Shown: positions 52,163 to 61,946, counted from the first letter of the stretch. The stretch is 64,000 nucleotides of DNA from Rhodopseudomonas palustris (GCF_003226555.1 NZ_QKQS01000023.1:1121263-1185262), one strand, 5' to 3'. Notes: generated by a model from the sequence alone, not told the origin. Numbers and translations: made by a program.

Positions 52163-52187
52163 GATGCCCGGCGCAAGGCCGGGCATC
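52163..52187. terminator. Terminator after the acyl-CoA dehydrogenase gene
   Basis: GATGCCCGGC (52163-52172) pairs perfectly with GCCGGGCATC (52178-52187) around a 5-base loop and is followed by TTGTG. It lies between convergent genes and could serve both strands. Confidence 0.65.
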
Positions 52188-52228
52188 TTGTGTGTATCAG
52201 GCGGACCGCAGCGCTTGCGCGCTGTTCG

Positions 52229-53581
52229 TTACTTCGACGCGGCGTCCTTCTTCAGCACCAGCGCCAGCGCGGCGTTGAGCTGGGCGTCTTCGGGCTTGCC
52301 GATCAGGTCGGCCTTGATCGGCGCCGATGTCGCGGCCTTGATCTTGTCGTCGGCGGGCTCGCCGGGCTTCGGCACCGGCTTGTCGGCAGTGGCGTCCGGC
52401 TTGCCGAGCTTGCCCGGATTGGCGATCGCGCCGTGCAGCGCGCTTTCGCGGATCAACGGGCCGCCGCTGATCTGCTGATCCTTGGGCGCTTCCTGGATCA
52501 CGTCCGGCACGATGCCTTCGTCCTGGATCGAACGGCCGGCCGGCGTGTAGTACAGCGCCGTGGTCAGCCGCACCGCGCCGTGGCCCTTGATCGGGATCAC
52601 GGTCTGCACCGAGCCCTTGCCGAAGCTGGTGGTGCCCATCACGGTGGCGCGTTTGCGGTCCTGCAGCGCGCCGGCGACGATCTCCGAAGCCGACGCCGAG
52701 GCGCCGTTGATCAGCACCACCACCGGCACGCCGGGCAGCTTGTCGCCGCGCGACGGCGCCGAGAACACCCGCTGATCGTCGGATTGACGGCCGCGGATCG
52801 ACACCACGGTGCCGCCGTTGAGCAGGTCGCCGGCGACCGAGACCGCGGCGTTGAGCAGCCCGCCCGGGTCGTTGCGCAGGTCGATCACCAGCCCCTTGAG
52901 GCCGCCGTCCTTGGCGTCGCCCTTCAGTTTGGCGAGCGCGGCGGTGAAGCCCTCGGCGGTGTCCTGGCCGAACTGGCTGATGCGGATATAGCCGACGCCG
53001 TCCGGTTTCATCTCCGACTTCACCGACGCGACCTTGATGATCTCGCGGGTCAGGGTGACGTCGAACGGGTCTTCCTTGCCGCGCAGGATGGTGATGGTGA
53101 CCTTGGTGCCGGGCGTGCCGCGCAGCATGTCGACGACGTTGCGCAGGCTCATGCCCTGGGTGCTGGCGGTGCCGACCTTGATGATCAGGTCGCCCGGCTC
53201 GAGCTTGGCGCGCGCCGCCGGGGTGCCGTCGATCGGCGACACCACCCGCGGAATCCCGCCCTGAGCCGAAATCTGCATGCCGAGGCCGCCGAACTGGCCC
53301 GACATGTCAGTCTGCATGTCCTTGAATTCCTTCTCGTCCATGTAGTCCGAATGCGGATCGAGCCGGTTCAGCATGCCCTTCAGCGCATCCTTGGTCAGCT
53401 CGTCCGAGGCGATCGGATGGACATAGGCGCGCTGCACCAGCTGGATCACGCCGCCGATCAGGTCGAGGTCCGCGGGCGCGGTTTGCTCGCGCTGCAGCGC
53501 GAGCGCGGAGACTACGGGAACCGCGACGATGCCGAGAACGGCAAGGGAGCGAACGACGACTTTGCGCATGGGCGAACTCAT
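52229..53581 (-). CDS. ctpA: S41-family carboxy-terminal processing protease CtpA
   Basis: A 450-residue exported serine protease. An N-terminal hydrophobic segment (about residues 7-27) is a signal peptide or anchor. A PDZ domain (about 95-175) includes FGGLGMQISAQGGIPRVVSP in part. The S41 protease domain follows, with VIDLRNDPGGLLNAAV (about 229-244), the catalytic Ser in LINGASASASEIVAGAL (about 288-304) and the Lys in GTTSFGKGSVQTVIP (about 314-328). It trims periplasmic proteins. An alternative start is ATG 53569. In many alphaproteobacteria ctpA lies with an envC-like gene; here it does not, so it may be a second paralogue. Confidence 0.9.
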   Translation of the reverse strand: MSSPMRKVVVRSLAVLGIVAVPVVSALALQREQTAPADLDLIGGVIQLVQRAYVHPIASDELTKDALKGMLNRLDPHSDYMDEKEFKDMQTDMSGQFGGLGMQISAQGGIPRVVSPIDGTPAARAKLEPGDLIIKVGTASTQGMSLRNVVDMLRGTPGTKVTITILRGKEDPFDVTLTREIIKVASVKSEMKPDGVGYIRISQFGQDTAEGFTAALAKLKGDAKDGGLKGLVIDLRNDPGGLLNAAVSVAGDLLNGGTVVSIRGRQSDDQRVFSAPSRGDKLPGVPVVVLINGASASASEIVAGALQDRKRATVMGTTSFGKGSVQTVIPIKGHGAVRLTTALYYTPAGRSIQDEGIVPDVIQEAPKDQQISGGPLIRESALHGAIANPGKLGKPDATADKPVPKPGEPADDKIKAATSAPIKADLIGKPEDAQLNAALALVLKKDAASK

Positions 53582-53732
53582 GTGAAGGGGCGGATAACGG
53601 CCGCCGTGGTGGCGTTGCGGAACCAGAACCGACCGCGGCCGCGATCGGTTCCTGCGAGGAGGACACCGGCGCCCGGATAGGACGCCTGATCAGATACGCG
53701 CGAAGCGGGCGCGATCAAGGCACCGCGGCCTT

Positions 53733-56534
53733 TCACGCGGCCGGCTTTTCGGCGGCGTCGCCGTTGGCGAGAAGGTGCACCAGCGCACGTTTGATCGCCG
53801 CCTGCCGGGTCGGGGCGGTGATCTGCGCACCTAACAAATCGGTCACGTAGAACACGTCGCGGGCGCGTTCGCCGAAGGTCGCGACATGCGCCGAGGCGAT
53901 GTTGAGGTTGAGTTTCGAGATCGCGGTCGTGAGCTGATACAAAAGGCCGGGCCGGTCGAGGCCGCTGACTTCGATCACGGTGTAGCGGTCCGACCAGTTG
54001 TTGTTGATCTCGACCTCGGGCTCGACCACGAAGGCGCGCAGCTTGGCTTTGCTGCCGCTGGTGGCGCGGCGCGCCACCGCTTCGGGCAGCCGCAGCTTGC
54101 CTTCGAGCACTTCCTCGATGGTGTCGCCGATCCGGGTGGCTCTGCGGCCCTCGTCTTCGTCGCGGTCGTATTCGCGGCTGATCGAGATGGTGTCGAGGGC
54201 GCGGCCGTCGGTGGTGGTGTAGATCTGGGCGTCGACGATATTGGCGCCGGCGGACGCGCAGGCGCCCGCGATCACCGACAGCAGCCACGGATGGTCGACG
54301 GCGAGGATCGTCAGCTCGGTGACGCCTCTGGCCTCGTCGAAGCCGACATTGATCGCCAGCTTGTGGCCGGCCTGTTCGGAGGCGCGCAGGAAGCGGGCGT
54401 GGCGGATCTTGCGCTGCAGATCGACCTTCAGCCAATACGCCGGATAGTGCCGGGCCACATAGGCGTTGAGCTCGGCCTCCGACCATTCGGTGAAGGCGGC
54501 GCGGAATTCGGCCTGGGCGGCGCGAATCCGCTCGGCGCGGTTCACTTCCGAGAAGCCGCCGGTCAGCACCGGCTCGGTCTCGTAGTACAAGGTTCGGATC
54601 AGCTGCGCCTTCCAGCCGTTCCACACCCCCGGCCCGACGCCGCGGATGTCGGCGGTGGTGAGGATGGTGAGCAGTTTCATCTGCTCGACGGTCTCCACCA
54701 CCGCGGCGAAGTTCTCGATGGTCTTGCGGTCGGACAGATCGCGCGACTGCGCCACGGTGGACATGACGAGATGCTGCTCGATCAGCCACGCCACCAGCTC
54801 GGTGTCGGCGGCGCTGAAGCCGAACCGCGGGCACAGCCGGCGCGCCACCTTGGCGCCGGCGGTGGAGTGATCCTCAGGCTGGCCCTTGGCGATGTCGTGC
54901 AGCAGCACCGCGACATACAGCACGGCGCGGTGATCGGGCCGGATCTTGCGCATCAGCTCGGACGACAGGATGAACTCGTCGTTGCCGCCGCGCTCGATCT
55001 CCTGGACGTTACCGACGCAGCGGATCAGATGCTCGTCCACCGTGTAGCTGTGATACATGTTGAACTGCATCATCGACACGATGCGGCCGAAGGCGCGGAT
55101 GAAGCGGCCGAGCACGCCGGTCTCGTTCATCCGCCGCAGCACCGGCTCGGCGTTGTCGGACGTGAGAATCTCGATGAACAGCCGGTTGGCTTCGGGATCG
55201 TCGCGAAGCTGCGGCGTGATCAGCGACAGCGACCGCGTCACGATCCGCATCGCATCCGGATGGAACGCGAGACTGTTCTTCTGCGCCAGCCGGAAGATCC
55301 GAATGAGATTGACCGGATCGTGCTTGAACACGTCCGGCACCGCCAGGTTGATGCGGTTGTTGTCGATGACGAAGTCGTCGCTCTCCGGCACCCGTCGGCG
55401 CTTGGCGGCGGGTCGCAGCCGCGCCATCATCCGGGTCAGCGCCGGCGCTGCCTTGGCCTGCTGGTCCTCCAGCTTGGCGCACAGGATCGCGGTCAGGTTG
55501 CCGACTTCCTTGGCGATCAGGAAGTAGTGCTTCATGAAACGCTCGACGTCCTGCATCCCCGGATGCGAGGTGTAGCCGAGCCGGACCCCGATCTCGCGCT
55601 GCAGGTCGAACGACAGCCGGTCTTCGGGGCGCTTGGTCACGAAGTGGATGTTGCAGCGGACCGACCAGAGGAAGTCTTCGCAGCGCCGGAAGGTGCGCAG
55701 CTCGGCCGGGTCGAATACGCCGCGTTCCGACAGCTCGCTGGTCTCGCGCACTCGGTAGACGTATTTGGCGATCCAGAACAGCGTGTGCAGGTCGCGCAGG
55801 CCGCCTTTGCCGTCCTTGACGTTGGGCTCGACCAGATAGCGCGATTGGCCTGAGCGGCGGTGGCGCTCCTCGCGCTCGGCCAGCTTGGCGGCGACGAATT
55901 CGGCCGCGGTGCCCTCGACCACTTCCTTGTCGAACCGCTCGACCAGCTCGGCGTACAGCGCCTCGTCGCCGGCCAGAAACCGCGTCTCCAGGATCGCGGT
56001 GCGGATCGTCATGTCGGCGCGGGCCTGGCGGATGCACTCGTCGACCGAGCGGGTGGCGTGGCCGACCTTCAGGCCGACGTCCCACAAGCAGTACAGGATG
56101 ACTTCGGCGACTTGTTCGCCCCAGGCGGTCTGCTTGTAGGGCAGGATGAACAGTAGATCGATGTCGCTCTCCGGCGCCATCAGGCCACGGCCATAGCCGC
56201 CGGTCGCCACCACTGTCATCCGTTCCGAGCTCGACGGCGTCGGACTGTTGTAGAGGTATTCGGTTGCGGCGCTGAAGAGGAGCCGGATGATCGCGTCCTG
56301 GACGAAGCACAGCCGCTCGGCGCAGCGCCGGCCGTGGCGGTCGCGTAGCAGCTGCGCCTCGGCCTCGGTGCGGGCCTTGGCGAGTTCCGCCTTCATCAGC
56401 ATCGCCAGCGCGGTGCGGAATGCGGCGTCGTTGCCGGCGTGCTTCTCGGCGAGCGTGGCGATCTCGGCTGAGACCCGGGCGCTGTCGAAGCGCTCGTCGG
56501 CGGCGGGGCGGGAAGGTGACACGACTTTGTCCAT
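53733..56534 (-). CDS. glnD: Bifunctional PII uridylyltransferase/uridylyl-removing enzyme
   Basis: A 933-residue nitrogen-status sensor that adds UMP to PII proteins when glutamine is low and removes it when glutamine is high. The nucleotidyltransferase domain has VVATGGYGRGLMAPESDIDL in part (about residues 105-123, with the catalytic D-x-D). A central GlnD helical region follows, then the HD hydrolase domain (AVLYVAVLLHDIAKGQPEDH in part, about 540-560) and two C-terminal ACT domains (about 735-800 and 845-920) that bind glutamine. ATG 56534 (MDKVVS) gives the family length; the frame is open for 105 codons further upstream without similarity. Confidence 0.95.
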   Translation of the reverse strand: MDKVVSPSRPAADERFDSARVSAEIATLAEKHAGNDAAFRTALAMLMKAELAKARTEAEAQLLRDRHGRRCAERLCFVQDAIIRLLFSAATEYLYNSPTPSSSERMTVVATGGYGRGLMAPESDIDLLFILPYKQTAWGEQVAEVILYCLWDVGLKVGHATRSVDECIRQARADMTIRTAILETRFLAGDEALYAELVERFDKEVVEGTAAEFVAAKLAEREERHRRSGQSRYLVEPNVKDGKGGLRDLHTLFWIAKYVYRVRETSELSERGVFDPAELRTFRRCEDFLWSVRCNIHFVTKRPEDRLSFDLQREIGVRLGYTSHPGMQDVERFMKHYFLIAKEVGNLTAILCAKLEDQQAKAAPALTRMMARLRPAAKRRRVPESDDFVIDNNRINLAVPDVFKHDPVNLIRIFRLAQKNSLAFHPDAMRIVTRSLSLITPQLRDDPEANRLFIEILTSDNAEPVLRRMNETGVLGRFIRAFGRIVSMMQFNMYHSYTVDEHLIRCVGNVQEIERGGNDEFILSSELMRKIRPDHRAVLYVAVLLHDIAKGQPEDHSTAGAKVARRLCPRFGFSAADTELVAWLIEQHLVMSTVAQSRDLSDRKTIENFAAVVETVEQMKLLTILTTADIRGVGPGVWNGWKAQLIRTLYYETEPVLTGGFSEVNRAERIRAAQAEFRAAFTEWSEAELNAYVARHYPAYWLKVDLQRKIRHARFLRASEQAGHKLAINVGFDEARGVTELTILAVDHPWLLSVIAGACASAGANIVDAQIYTTTDGRALDTISISREYDRDEDEGRRATRIGDTIEEVLEGKLRLPEAVARRATSGSKAKLRAFVVEPEVEINNNWSDRYTVIEVSGLDRPGLLYQLTTAISKLNLNIASAHVATFGERARDVFYVTDLLGAQITAPTRQAAIKRALVHLLANGDAAEKPAA

Positions 56535-56757
56535 GGCTATTTCCGGATATCGGACGGCACCGCTGCTGTCACGGAATTCCGCGTGCGGGTGACTGCGGAG
56601 GCGACGCCGGCCCGAGCCAGCATAGGCGCCCGCAACGGATTGTGACGATGGGATTTTCGTCAGATTCGGCGAATTCTCCTTCTCATCGTCGCGAGCTTGT
56701 GAGAGAGGGGAACGCCGCTCCCGCGCCGGCGGGGGTACAACCTGCCGAAAGCGCACG

Positions 56758-57999
56758 ATGTCCAGCAAAGTCTCCCCGCTCGCTCCCACCGATGTCCCCG
56801 CCATGCCGATGATCGCCGGCGTGCGCCTCGCGACCGCCGCGGCCGGCATCCGCTACAAGGGCCGCACCGACGTGCTGCTGGTCGAAATGGAGCAGGGCAC
56901 CACCGTCGCCGGGGTGTTCACCACCTCGAAATGCGCCTCGGCGCCGGTTGAATGGTGCCGCGATAAGCTCAAGGGCGGCAGCGCCCGGGCGCTGGTGGTC
57001 AACTCCGGCAATGCCAACGCGTTCACTGGCAAGTCCGGCAAGCAGGCCACCACGCTGACCGCGCAGCTCGCCGCCAAGGCGATCGGCTGCAAGCCGGCCG
57101 AAGTATTCCTGGCCTCGACCGGGGTGATCGGCGAGCCGCTCGATGCCACCAAGTTCGACGGCGTGCTCGACGCGCTGGCGCTCGACGCCGGCCCCGACGG
57201 CTGGATGGACGCCGCCCAGGCGATCATGACCACCGACACCTTCCCGAAGGTCGCGACCGCCACCGTCAAGCTCGGCAAGGCCAAGGTGACGATCAACGGC
57301 ATGGCCAAGGGCGCCGGCATGATCGCGCCCGACATGGCGACGATGCTGTCGTTCATCTTCACCGACGCGCCGCTGTCGGCGTCGTGCCTGCAGGCGCTGC
57401 TCAAGGCCGGCGTCACCGATACCTTCAACGCCGTCACCATCGACGGCGACACTTCGACCTCCGATACGCTGCTCGCCTTTGCGACCGGTGCGGCGGCCGA
57501 GAACGGTGCGCCGAAGATTTCGCGCGCCTCGGACCCGCGGCTGAAGGCCTTCGTCAAGGCGTTCAACGCCGTGCTGGCGGATCTGTCCGAACAGGTGGCG
57601 CGCGACGGCGAAGGCGCCCGCAAGCTGGTCGAGATCATCGTCGAGGGCGCCAAGACCAAGCTCTCGGCGCGCAAGATCGCGCTGTCGATCGCCAATTCGC
57701 CGCTGGTGAAGACCGCGATCGCCGGCGAGGACGCCAATTGGGGCCGGGTGGTGATGGCGGTCGGCAAGGCCGGCGAGCCGGCCGATCGCGACAAGCTGTC
57801 GATCTCGTTCAACGGCATCCGCGTCGCCAAGGCCGGCGCGCGCGATCCGTCGTACAACGAGAAGGAGGTTTCGGCGCAGATGAAGAAGCCGCAAATCCAG
57901 ATCAAGGTCGCGCTCGGTCTCGGCAAGGGTCGCGACCGCGTGCTGACCTGCGACCTGACCAAGGAATATGTCGCGATCAATGGCGATTACCGGTCGTGA
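56758..57999 (+). CDS. argJ: Bifunctional ornithine acetyltransferase/N-acetylglutamate synthase
   Basis: A 413-residue ArgJ that transfers the acetyl group from N-acetylornithine to glutamate (and can make N-acetylglutamate from acetyl-CoA) in arginine synthesis. The self-cleavage site is intact: [12 protein letters not shown] with Thr195 as the new N-terminal nucleophile of the beta chain, and the oxyanion pair is in [11 protein letters not shown] (about 118-128). KGAGM and [10 protein letters not shown] (about 82-91) are also family-typical. It is preceded by glnD on the other strand and followed by a palindromic repeat and mutT. No other arg gene is in the window. Confidence 0.94.
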   Translation: MSSKVSPLAPTDVPAMPMIAGVRLATAAAGIRYKGRTDVLLVEMEQGTTVAGVFTTSKCASAPVEWCRDKLKGGSARALVVNSGNANAFTGKSGKQATTLTAQLAAKAIGCKPAEVFLASTGVIGEPLDATKFDGVLDALALDAGPDGWMDAAQAIMTTDTFPKVATATVKLGKAKVTINGMAKGAGMIAPDMATMLSFIFTDAPLSASCLQALLKAGVTDTFNAVTIDGDTSTSDTLLAFATGAAAENGAPKISRASDPRLKAFVKAFNAVLADLSEQVARDGEGARKLVEIIVEGAKTKLSARKIALSIANSPLVKTAIAGEDANWGRVVMAVGKAGEPADRDKLSISFNGIRVAKAGARDPSYNEKEVSAQMKKPQIQIKVALGLGKGRDRVLTCDLTKEYVAINGDYRS

Positions 58000-58039
58000 A
58001 TTCGGTCGTGAGTAGCACGGCGCTATTTCCTTGTAGGCC

Positions 58040-58139
58040 GTCATCGCCCGCGCATGCGGGCGACCCAGTACGCCGTGCCGCTCGTGGTTTTTCGCAAGCG
58101 CTCTGGAATACTGGATGCCCCGCCTTCGCGGGGCATGAC
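58040..58139. repeat. Dispersed palindromic repeat, family B
   Basis: A 100-bp unit starting GTCATCGCCCGCGCATGCGG and ending CGCGGGGCATGAC, with inner arms CCCAGTA and ATACTGGAT. Second copy of the family seen at 32725-32833; the outer arms are conserved and the middle differs. Lies between argJ and mutT. Confidence 0.82.
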
Positions 58140-58183
58140 GTCGTTAGTGGGAAAGTCGCCGTGCGTCCCATCGGGGGCGCGGC

Positions 58184-58585
58184 ATGAACCTCCTGCTCGT
58201 CGTCGCCGTGGCGTTGATCGATGCCGACAACCGCGTGCTGATCGCACAGCGGCCGAAGCACAAGCAGCTCGGCGGGCTGTGGGAGTTTCCCGGCGGCAAG
58301 CTCGATCCCGGCGAGCGTCCCGAAGCGGCGCTGATCCGCGAGCTCGACGAGGAGCTCGGCATCACCGTGAAGGAAGCCTGCCTGGCGCCGCTGACCTTCG
58401 CCAGCCATGCCTACGAAGACTTTCACCTGCTGATGCCGCTGTATGTGTGCCGGCGCTGGGAAGGCCTGGTGATGCCGCGCGAGGGCCAGGAGCTCGCCTG
58501 GGTCCGCGCCAACAAACTCCGCGACTACCCGATGCCGCCGGCCGATATTCCGCTGATCCCGCCGCTGATCGAACTGCTGATGTGA
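58184..58585 (+). CDS. mutT: MutT-type nucleoside triphosphate pyrophosphohydrolase
   Basis: A 133-residue Nudix hydrolase that removes 8-oxo-dGTP from the nucleotide pool. The complete Nudix box runs from Gly38 to Ile60 (GGKLDPGERPEAALIREL, then DEELGI), with the catalytic REL-x-EE-x-G core. IAQRPKHKQLGGLWEFPGG (about 20-38) is typical of MutT itself. The product is full length. It follows argJ by 184 bp with a palindromic repeat between, so co-transcription is uncertain. Confidence 0.92.
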   Translation: MNLLLVVAVALIDADNRVLIAQRPKHKQLGGLWEFPGGKLDPGERPEAALIRELDEELGITVKEACLAPLTFASHAYEDFHLLMPLYVCRRWEGLVMPREGQELAWVRANKLRDYPMPPADIPLIPPLIELLM

Positions 58586-58599
58586 GGCACCGCCTCCAC

Positions 58600-58680
58600 G
58601 TCATTGCGAGCGCAGCGAAGCAATCCAGCCTCCGTGCACTGAGCTGGATTGCTTCGTCGGCTTCGCCTCCTCGCAATGAC
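58600..58680. repeat. Dispersed palindromic repeat, family A
   Basis: An 81-bp palindrome beginning GTCATTGCGAGCGCAGCGAA and ending TCGCAATGAC, with inner arms AGCAATCCAG and CTGGATTGCT. Same family and length as 13415-13495. Located between the convergent mutT and methyltransferase genes. Confidence 0.85.
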
Positions 58681-58687
58681 GCCGGAA

Positions 58688-59518
58688 CTACTTCGGCAGA
58701 CTTCCCCTGACCGCCTGTTCCAGACTCGCTTTCGCTGAACCCGGCTTCAGCGGTTGCTGCTGGCTTTCGTGGGGAGACCAGCCGGACAGCCAGACGATCT
58801 CGAAGGTGGCGCGGATACGGCCGTCGGGGTCGCTGAAGCGGTCGGCGTAGATTTGCGCCATCCGGGTCAGCGTGGCGCGGCGCAGCGGCGTCTTGCGGCG
58901 CTCGACCAGCAGATTGGTCGCGCCCATCCGTCGCAGATCCTGCATCAACGCGAACGCATGGTCGTAGCGCACCACGACGCGGTCGACGTCGGTGACCGGC
59001 AGCGCGAAGCCGGCGCGTTGCAGCAGCGCGCCGAGATCGCGCAAATCCGCCGCCGGCGCGACGCGCGGCGACACCCCGCCTTCGATCTCGGCTTCGGCTT
59101 CGGCGAAGGCCTGGCGCAGCTCGGTCAGCGTATCGCCGCCGGTCAGCGCCGCCAGCAGCAGGCCGTCGGGCTTCAGCGCGCGGCGGACCTGCGCCAGCAC
59201 GCCGGGCAGGTCGTTGGCGAATTGCAGCGCCAGTGCCGAGACCACAAGGTCGAGCGAGCCCGGCGCGACCGGCAGCGCTTCGCTACCCGTCGGGTCGATC
59301 GCGATCGGCGTGCAATTTGCAAACCGCGGCAAATTCAGCCCGCCGGGCGTCCACAGGTCGGCGACACGGGTGAAGTCGCGCAGCACCGCGTGCAGCCGCT
59401 CGTCCATTTCGTCGATGACGCGGTCGAGCAGGAAGCTGGCGGGGCCGAGCGCCGCGGCGCGTCGCAGCCGCGCCGTCAGCAGGCGGCGATCGAACAGGAT
59501 CGGCGTGGAACCGTTCAT
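58688..59518 (-). CDS. SAM-dependent methyltransferase, BioC/NDUFAF5-like
   Basis: A 276-residue methyltransferase-fold protein. It starts with PILFDRRLLTARLRRAAALG (about residues 5-24) and FLLDRVIDEMDERLHAVLRD in part, which are hallmarks of the NDUFAF5/BioC-like alphaproteobacterial family. The SAM domain core is modified: motif I is not a standard GxGxG, while DLVVSALALQFANDLPG and LKPDGLLLAALTGGDTL (about 143-159) are present. Mitochondrial NDUFAF5 hydroxylates an arginine of complex I; the bacterial role is unproven. ATG 59518 is chosen; the upstream open frame is unrelated. It follows the 100-residue gene in the same direction. Confidence 0.82.
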   Translation of the reverse strand: MNGSTPILFDRRLLTARLRRAAALGPASFLLDRVIDEMDERLHAVLRDFTRVADLWTPGGLNLPRFANCTPIAIDPTGSEALPVAPGSLDLVVSALALQFANDLPGVLAQVRRALKPDGLLLAALTGGDTLTELRQAFAEAEAEIEGGVSPRVAPAADLRDLGALLQRAGFALPVTDVDRVVVRYDHAFALMQDLRRMGATNLLVERRKTPLRRATLTRMAQIYADRFSDPDGRIRATFEIVWLSGWSPHESQQQPLKPGSAKASLEQAVRGSLPK

Positions 59519-59547
59519 GGCAGATTCGAAATTGTCCGGAGGCGCGA

Positions 59548-59850
59548 TCAGTTCAGCTTCGACGCCGCGGAAGATGGCCCTTCCTGCGAGGCTTCGAACA
59601 TCTTCAGCACCGCATCCAGCGCATTGCGCAAGTGCTGCGCGCCGGCCTGGCTGCAGCGCAGCCGGGCGGTGGTGACGAATTTCACCTCGACCGAGCCGTC
59701 GGCCAGCGGGTTCAGCGTCCGCGCCGCGAGTTCGACCTCGACACCGTTGGCGATCACCCCATGCGCCGGGGCGATATCGAAATACAGATGCGGCGCGGTC
59801 GGAATATCCAGATAGGTGATGTCGACGGACTTGTCGGTAGGCTCGGACAC
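59548..59850 (-). CDS. Conserved-type protein of unknown function
   Basis: A 100-residue acidic cytosolic protein. Residues about 10-70 look like a beta-rich domain (VDITYLDIPTAPHLYFDIAP, VEVELAARTLNP, VEVKFVTTARLRC) and about 72-92 form one helix (AGAQHLRNALDAVLKMFEA). This layout is like small adaptor or secretion-chaperone-type domains, but I cannot assign a family. It is 29 bp upstream of the methyltransferase gene and so probably co-transcribed with it. Confidence 0.6.
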   Translation of the reverse strand: MSEPTDKSVDITYLDIPTAPHLYFDIAPAHGVIANGVEVELAARTLNPLADGSVEVKFVTTARLRCSQAGAQHLRNALDAVLKMFEASQEGPSSAASKLN

Positions 59851-59955
59851 GGCGATCTCCCGCAGAAGGACTGGCGATGTTGTGCGCCTTTTTCGTCGCC
59901 GGCACTACCCGGTTCTCGGACTTGACGGTTGTGTCGGTGGCGTTAATTTCTCGCA

Positions 59956-60756
59956 ATGCGTGTAGAATTGGCCGAGCTGGCGCCACGCAGCGCCGCCATG
60001 GTGAGCCGCCTCCGCCTGATCTGGCGTCGTGCCGCCGGGGCCGCGCTCGATCTGGCGCTGCCGACGCTGTGCGTCGCCTGCCGCGAGCCGGTCGCAGGCG
60101 ATGGGCTGTGCGCGGCGTGCTGGGCGCAACTATCGTTCATCGCCCCGCCTTATTGCGACAAGCTCGGGATCCCGTTCGTCTACGATCCAGGGCCGGGGAT
60201 GCTGTCGATGCAGGCGATCGCCGATCCTCCGGCTTACGCGCGCTCGCGCGCCGCGGTGCGTTACGACGAGATCGCCAAGGCGCTGGTGCATGGCCTCAAG
60301 TTCCACGACCGCACCGATCTGGCGCCGACGATGGGGCGCTGGATGGCGCATGCCGGGCAGAAGCTGCTCGCGGATGCCGACCTGTTGGTGCCGGTGCCGC
60401 TGCATTGGCGCCGCGGTTTCTCGCGCCGCTACAACCAGTCGGGCGTGCTGGCGCAAATGATCGGCCGGCAGGCTGGGCTGCCGGTCGCGGTCGAGGCGTT
60501 GCAGCGGGTGCGGCCGACCGCGCATCAGGTCGGGCTGTCGCGCAGCGAGCGCGCCGCCAATGTGCAGGGCGCCTTCAAGGTTCCGAAACATCGCAAGGCC
60601 GAGATCCAAGGCCGGCGAATCGTCCTGATCGACGATGTGCTGACCTCGGGCGCCACTGTCGATGCCTGTGCCCGGGCGCTGCTCCGGGCGCGGGTGGCCT
60701 CGGTCGACGTGCTGGTCTTCGCGCGGGTTGTCGATACCTTGAAATCTCCCATATAA
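59956..60756 (+). CDS. comF: ComF family protein (phosphoribosyltransferase fold)
   Basis: A 266-residue ComF/GntX-like protein. A zinc-ribbon-like Cys pair arrangement opens it (TLCVACREPVAGDGLCAACW, about residues 36-55), followed by a phosphoribosyltransferase domain whose PRPP loop is IVLIDDVLTSGATVDACARA in part (about 222-240). The conserved LVPVPLHWRRGFSRRYNQS stretch in part (about 142-160) is typical. ComF proteins take part in DNA uptake in competent bacteria and in unknown roles elsewhere. ATG 59998 is an alternative start that would remove 14 residues. First gene of a four-gene operon. Confidence 0.86.
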   Translation: MRVELAELAPRSAAMVSRLRLIWRRAAGAALDLALPTLCVACREPVAGDGLCAACWAQLSFIAPPYCDKLGIPFVYDPGPGMLSMQAIADPPAYARSRAAVRYDEIAKALVHGLKFHDRTDLAPTMGRWMAHAGQKLLADADLLVPVPLHWRRGFSRRYNQSGVLAQMIGRQAGLPVAVEALQRVRPTAHQVGLSRSERAANVQGAFKVPKHRKAEIQGRRIVLIDDVLTSGATVDACARALLRARVASVDVLVFARVVDTLKSPI

Positions 60757-60798
60757 TCCGCTCCTTGCGCCTGTCCTCGGCAACGAAACGGAGCTTGA

Positions 60799-61074
60799 AT
60801 GCCCGCTGCGATCGAAATCTTCACCCGCCCCGGCTGCGGCTATTGCAGCGCCGCCAAGTCGCTCCTCAACCGCAAGAAGGCGGCGTTCACCGAATACGAC
60901 GTCTATGTCGATCCGGGCTATCGGGTGAAGATGGACGAGCGTGCCGGCCCCGGCGCGACCTATCCGCAGATCTTCATCGGCGATTATCACGTCGGCGGCT
61001 GTGACGATCTCTATGCGCTCGATCGCGAGGGCAAGCTCGACGCGCTGCTCGCCGGCGAGAAGGCGGCGTCATGA
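60799..61074 (+). CDS. grxC: Glutaredoxin 3
   Basis: A 91-residue glutaredoxin with the dithiol active site Cys13-Gly-Tyr-Cys16 (RPGCGYCSAAK), the TYPQIFIGDYHVGGCDDL cis-Pro and glutathione-binding region (about 54-71), and the full thioredoxin fold length. A GGAG site lies 6 bases before the ATG. It reduces disulfides using glutathione. Its stop overlaps the next start by 4 bp (ATGA). Confidence 0.93.
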   Translation: MPAAIEIFTRPGCGYCSAAKSLLNRKKAAFTEYDVYVDPGYRVKMDERAGPGATYPQIFIGDYHVGGCDDLYALDREGKLDALLAGEKAAS

Positions 61075-61946
61075 CCGCGGTGAGGCCGTTCAATGCCGCC
61101 CTGGTGCAGATGCGCAGCGGACTCACCCCCGAGCCCAATCTCGAACAGGGCATCCGGCTGATCCGCGAGGCGGTGAAGGCCGGCGCCGACTACGTGCTCA
61201 CCCCCGAGGTGAGCAACATGATGCAGCTCAATCGCGAAGCGCTGTTTGCGCAGCTCGCCGAGCAGGACGACGATCTGTCGCTTAAGGCGTATCGCGAGCT
61301 GGCGCGCGAACTGAGCATCCATCTGCACATCGGCTCGCTGGCGCTGCGCGCCTCGCCGGAGCGCGCGGTCAACCGCTCGTTCCTGATCGATCCGGACGGC
61401 GCGATCCTGGCGAGCTACGACAAGATCCACATGTTCGACATCGATCTCGGCAATGGCGAGAGCTACCGGGAGTCGGCGAACTACCAGCCGGGCGAGACCG
61501 CGGTGATCGCCGATCTGCCGTGGGGCCGGCTCGGGCTGACGATCTGCTACGACGTGCGCTTTCCGGCGCTGTACCGGGCGCTGGCGGAGGCCGGCGCGTC
61601 GTTCCTGGCAGTGCCGGCTGCGTTCACCAAGCCGACCGGCGAGGCGCATTGGCACGTTCTGCTGCGCGCCCGCGCGATCGAGAACGGCTGCTTCGTCTTC
61701 GCCGCGGCGCAAGGCGGCCTGCACGAGAACAAGCGCGAAACCTTCGGCCACTCGCTGATCATCGACCCGTGGGGCAAGGTGCTGGCCGAAGGCGGCATCG
61801 AGCCCGGCTTCATCATGGCGCGGATCGATCCGACCGAGGTGACGAAAGCGCGCGGCAAGATTCCCTCGCTGCAGCACGGCCGCCGCTTCACCGTCGCCGA
61901 TCCGAACGCCGGCCCGGGCCATCTGCATCTGGTTAGGCCGTCATGA
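61071..61946 (+). CDS. Carbon-nitrogen hydrolase (Nit1/NIT-type amidase)
   Basis: A 291-residue nitrilase-superfamily enzyme. The catalytic triad is complete: Glu46 (VLTPEVSN), Lys118 ([11 protein letters not shown]) and Cys159 ([14 protein letters not shown]). The sequence matches the Nit1 branch, whose members hydrolyse deaminated glutathione (dGSH), a side product of transaminases. Its place right after a glutaredoxin gene agrees with a glutathione-related repair role. Translationally coupled to both neighbours by 4-bp overlaps. Confidence 0.9.
   Translation: MTAVRPFNAALVQMRSGLTPEPNLEQGIRLIREAVKAGADYVLTPEVSNMMQLNREALFAQLAEQDDDLSLKAYRELARELSIHLHIGSLALRASPERAVNRSFLIDPDGAILASYDKIHMFDIDLGNGESYRESANYQPGETAVIADLPWGRLGLTICYDVRFPALYRALAEAGASFLAVPAAFTKPTGEAHWHVLLRARAIENGCFVFAAAQGGLHENKRETFGHSLIIDPWGKVLAEGGIEPGFIMARIDPTEVTKARGKIPSLQHGRRFTVADPNAGPGHLHLVRPS

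Noticed and set aside
53886-55853. A 655-codon open frame opposite glnD
   Set aside because: Antisense shadow of glnD. Low-complexity composition, no ribosome site, no recognisable family.
56535-56849. A 105-residue N-terminal extension of GlnD
   Set aside because: It is not seen in the family and lacks domain features; ATG 56534 gives the expected length.
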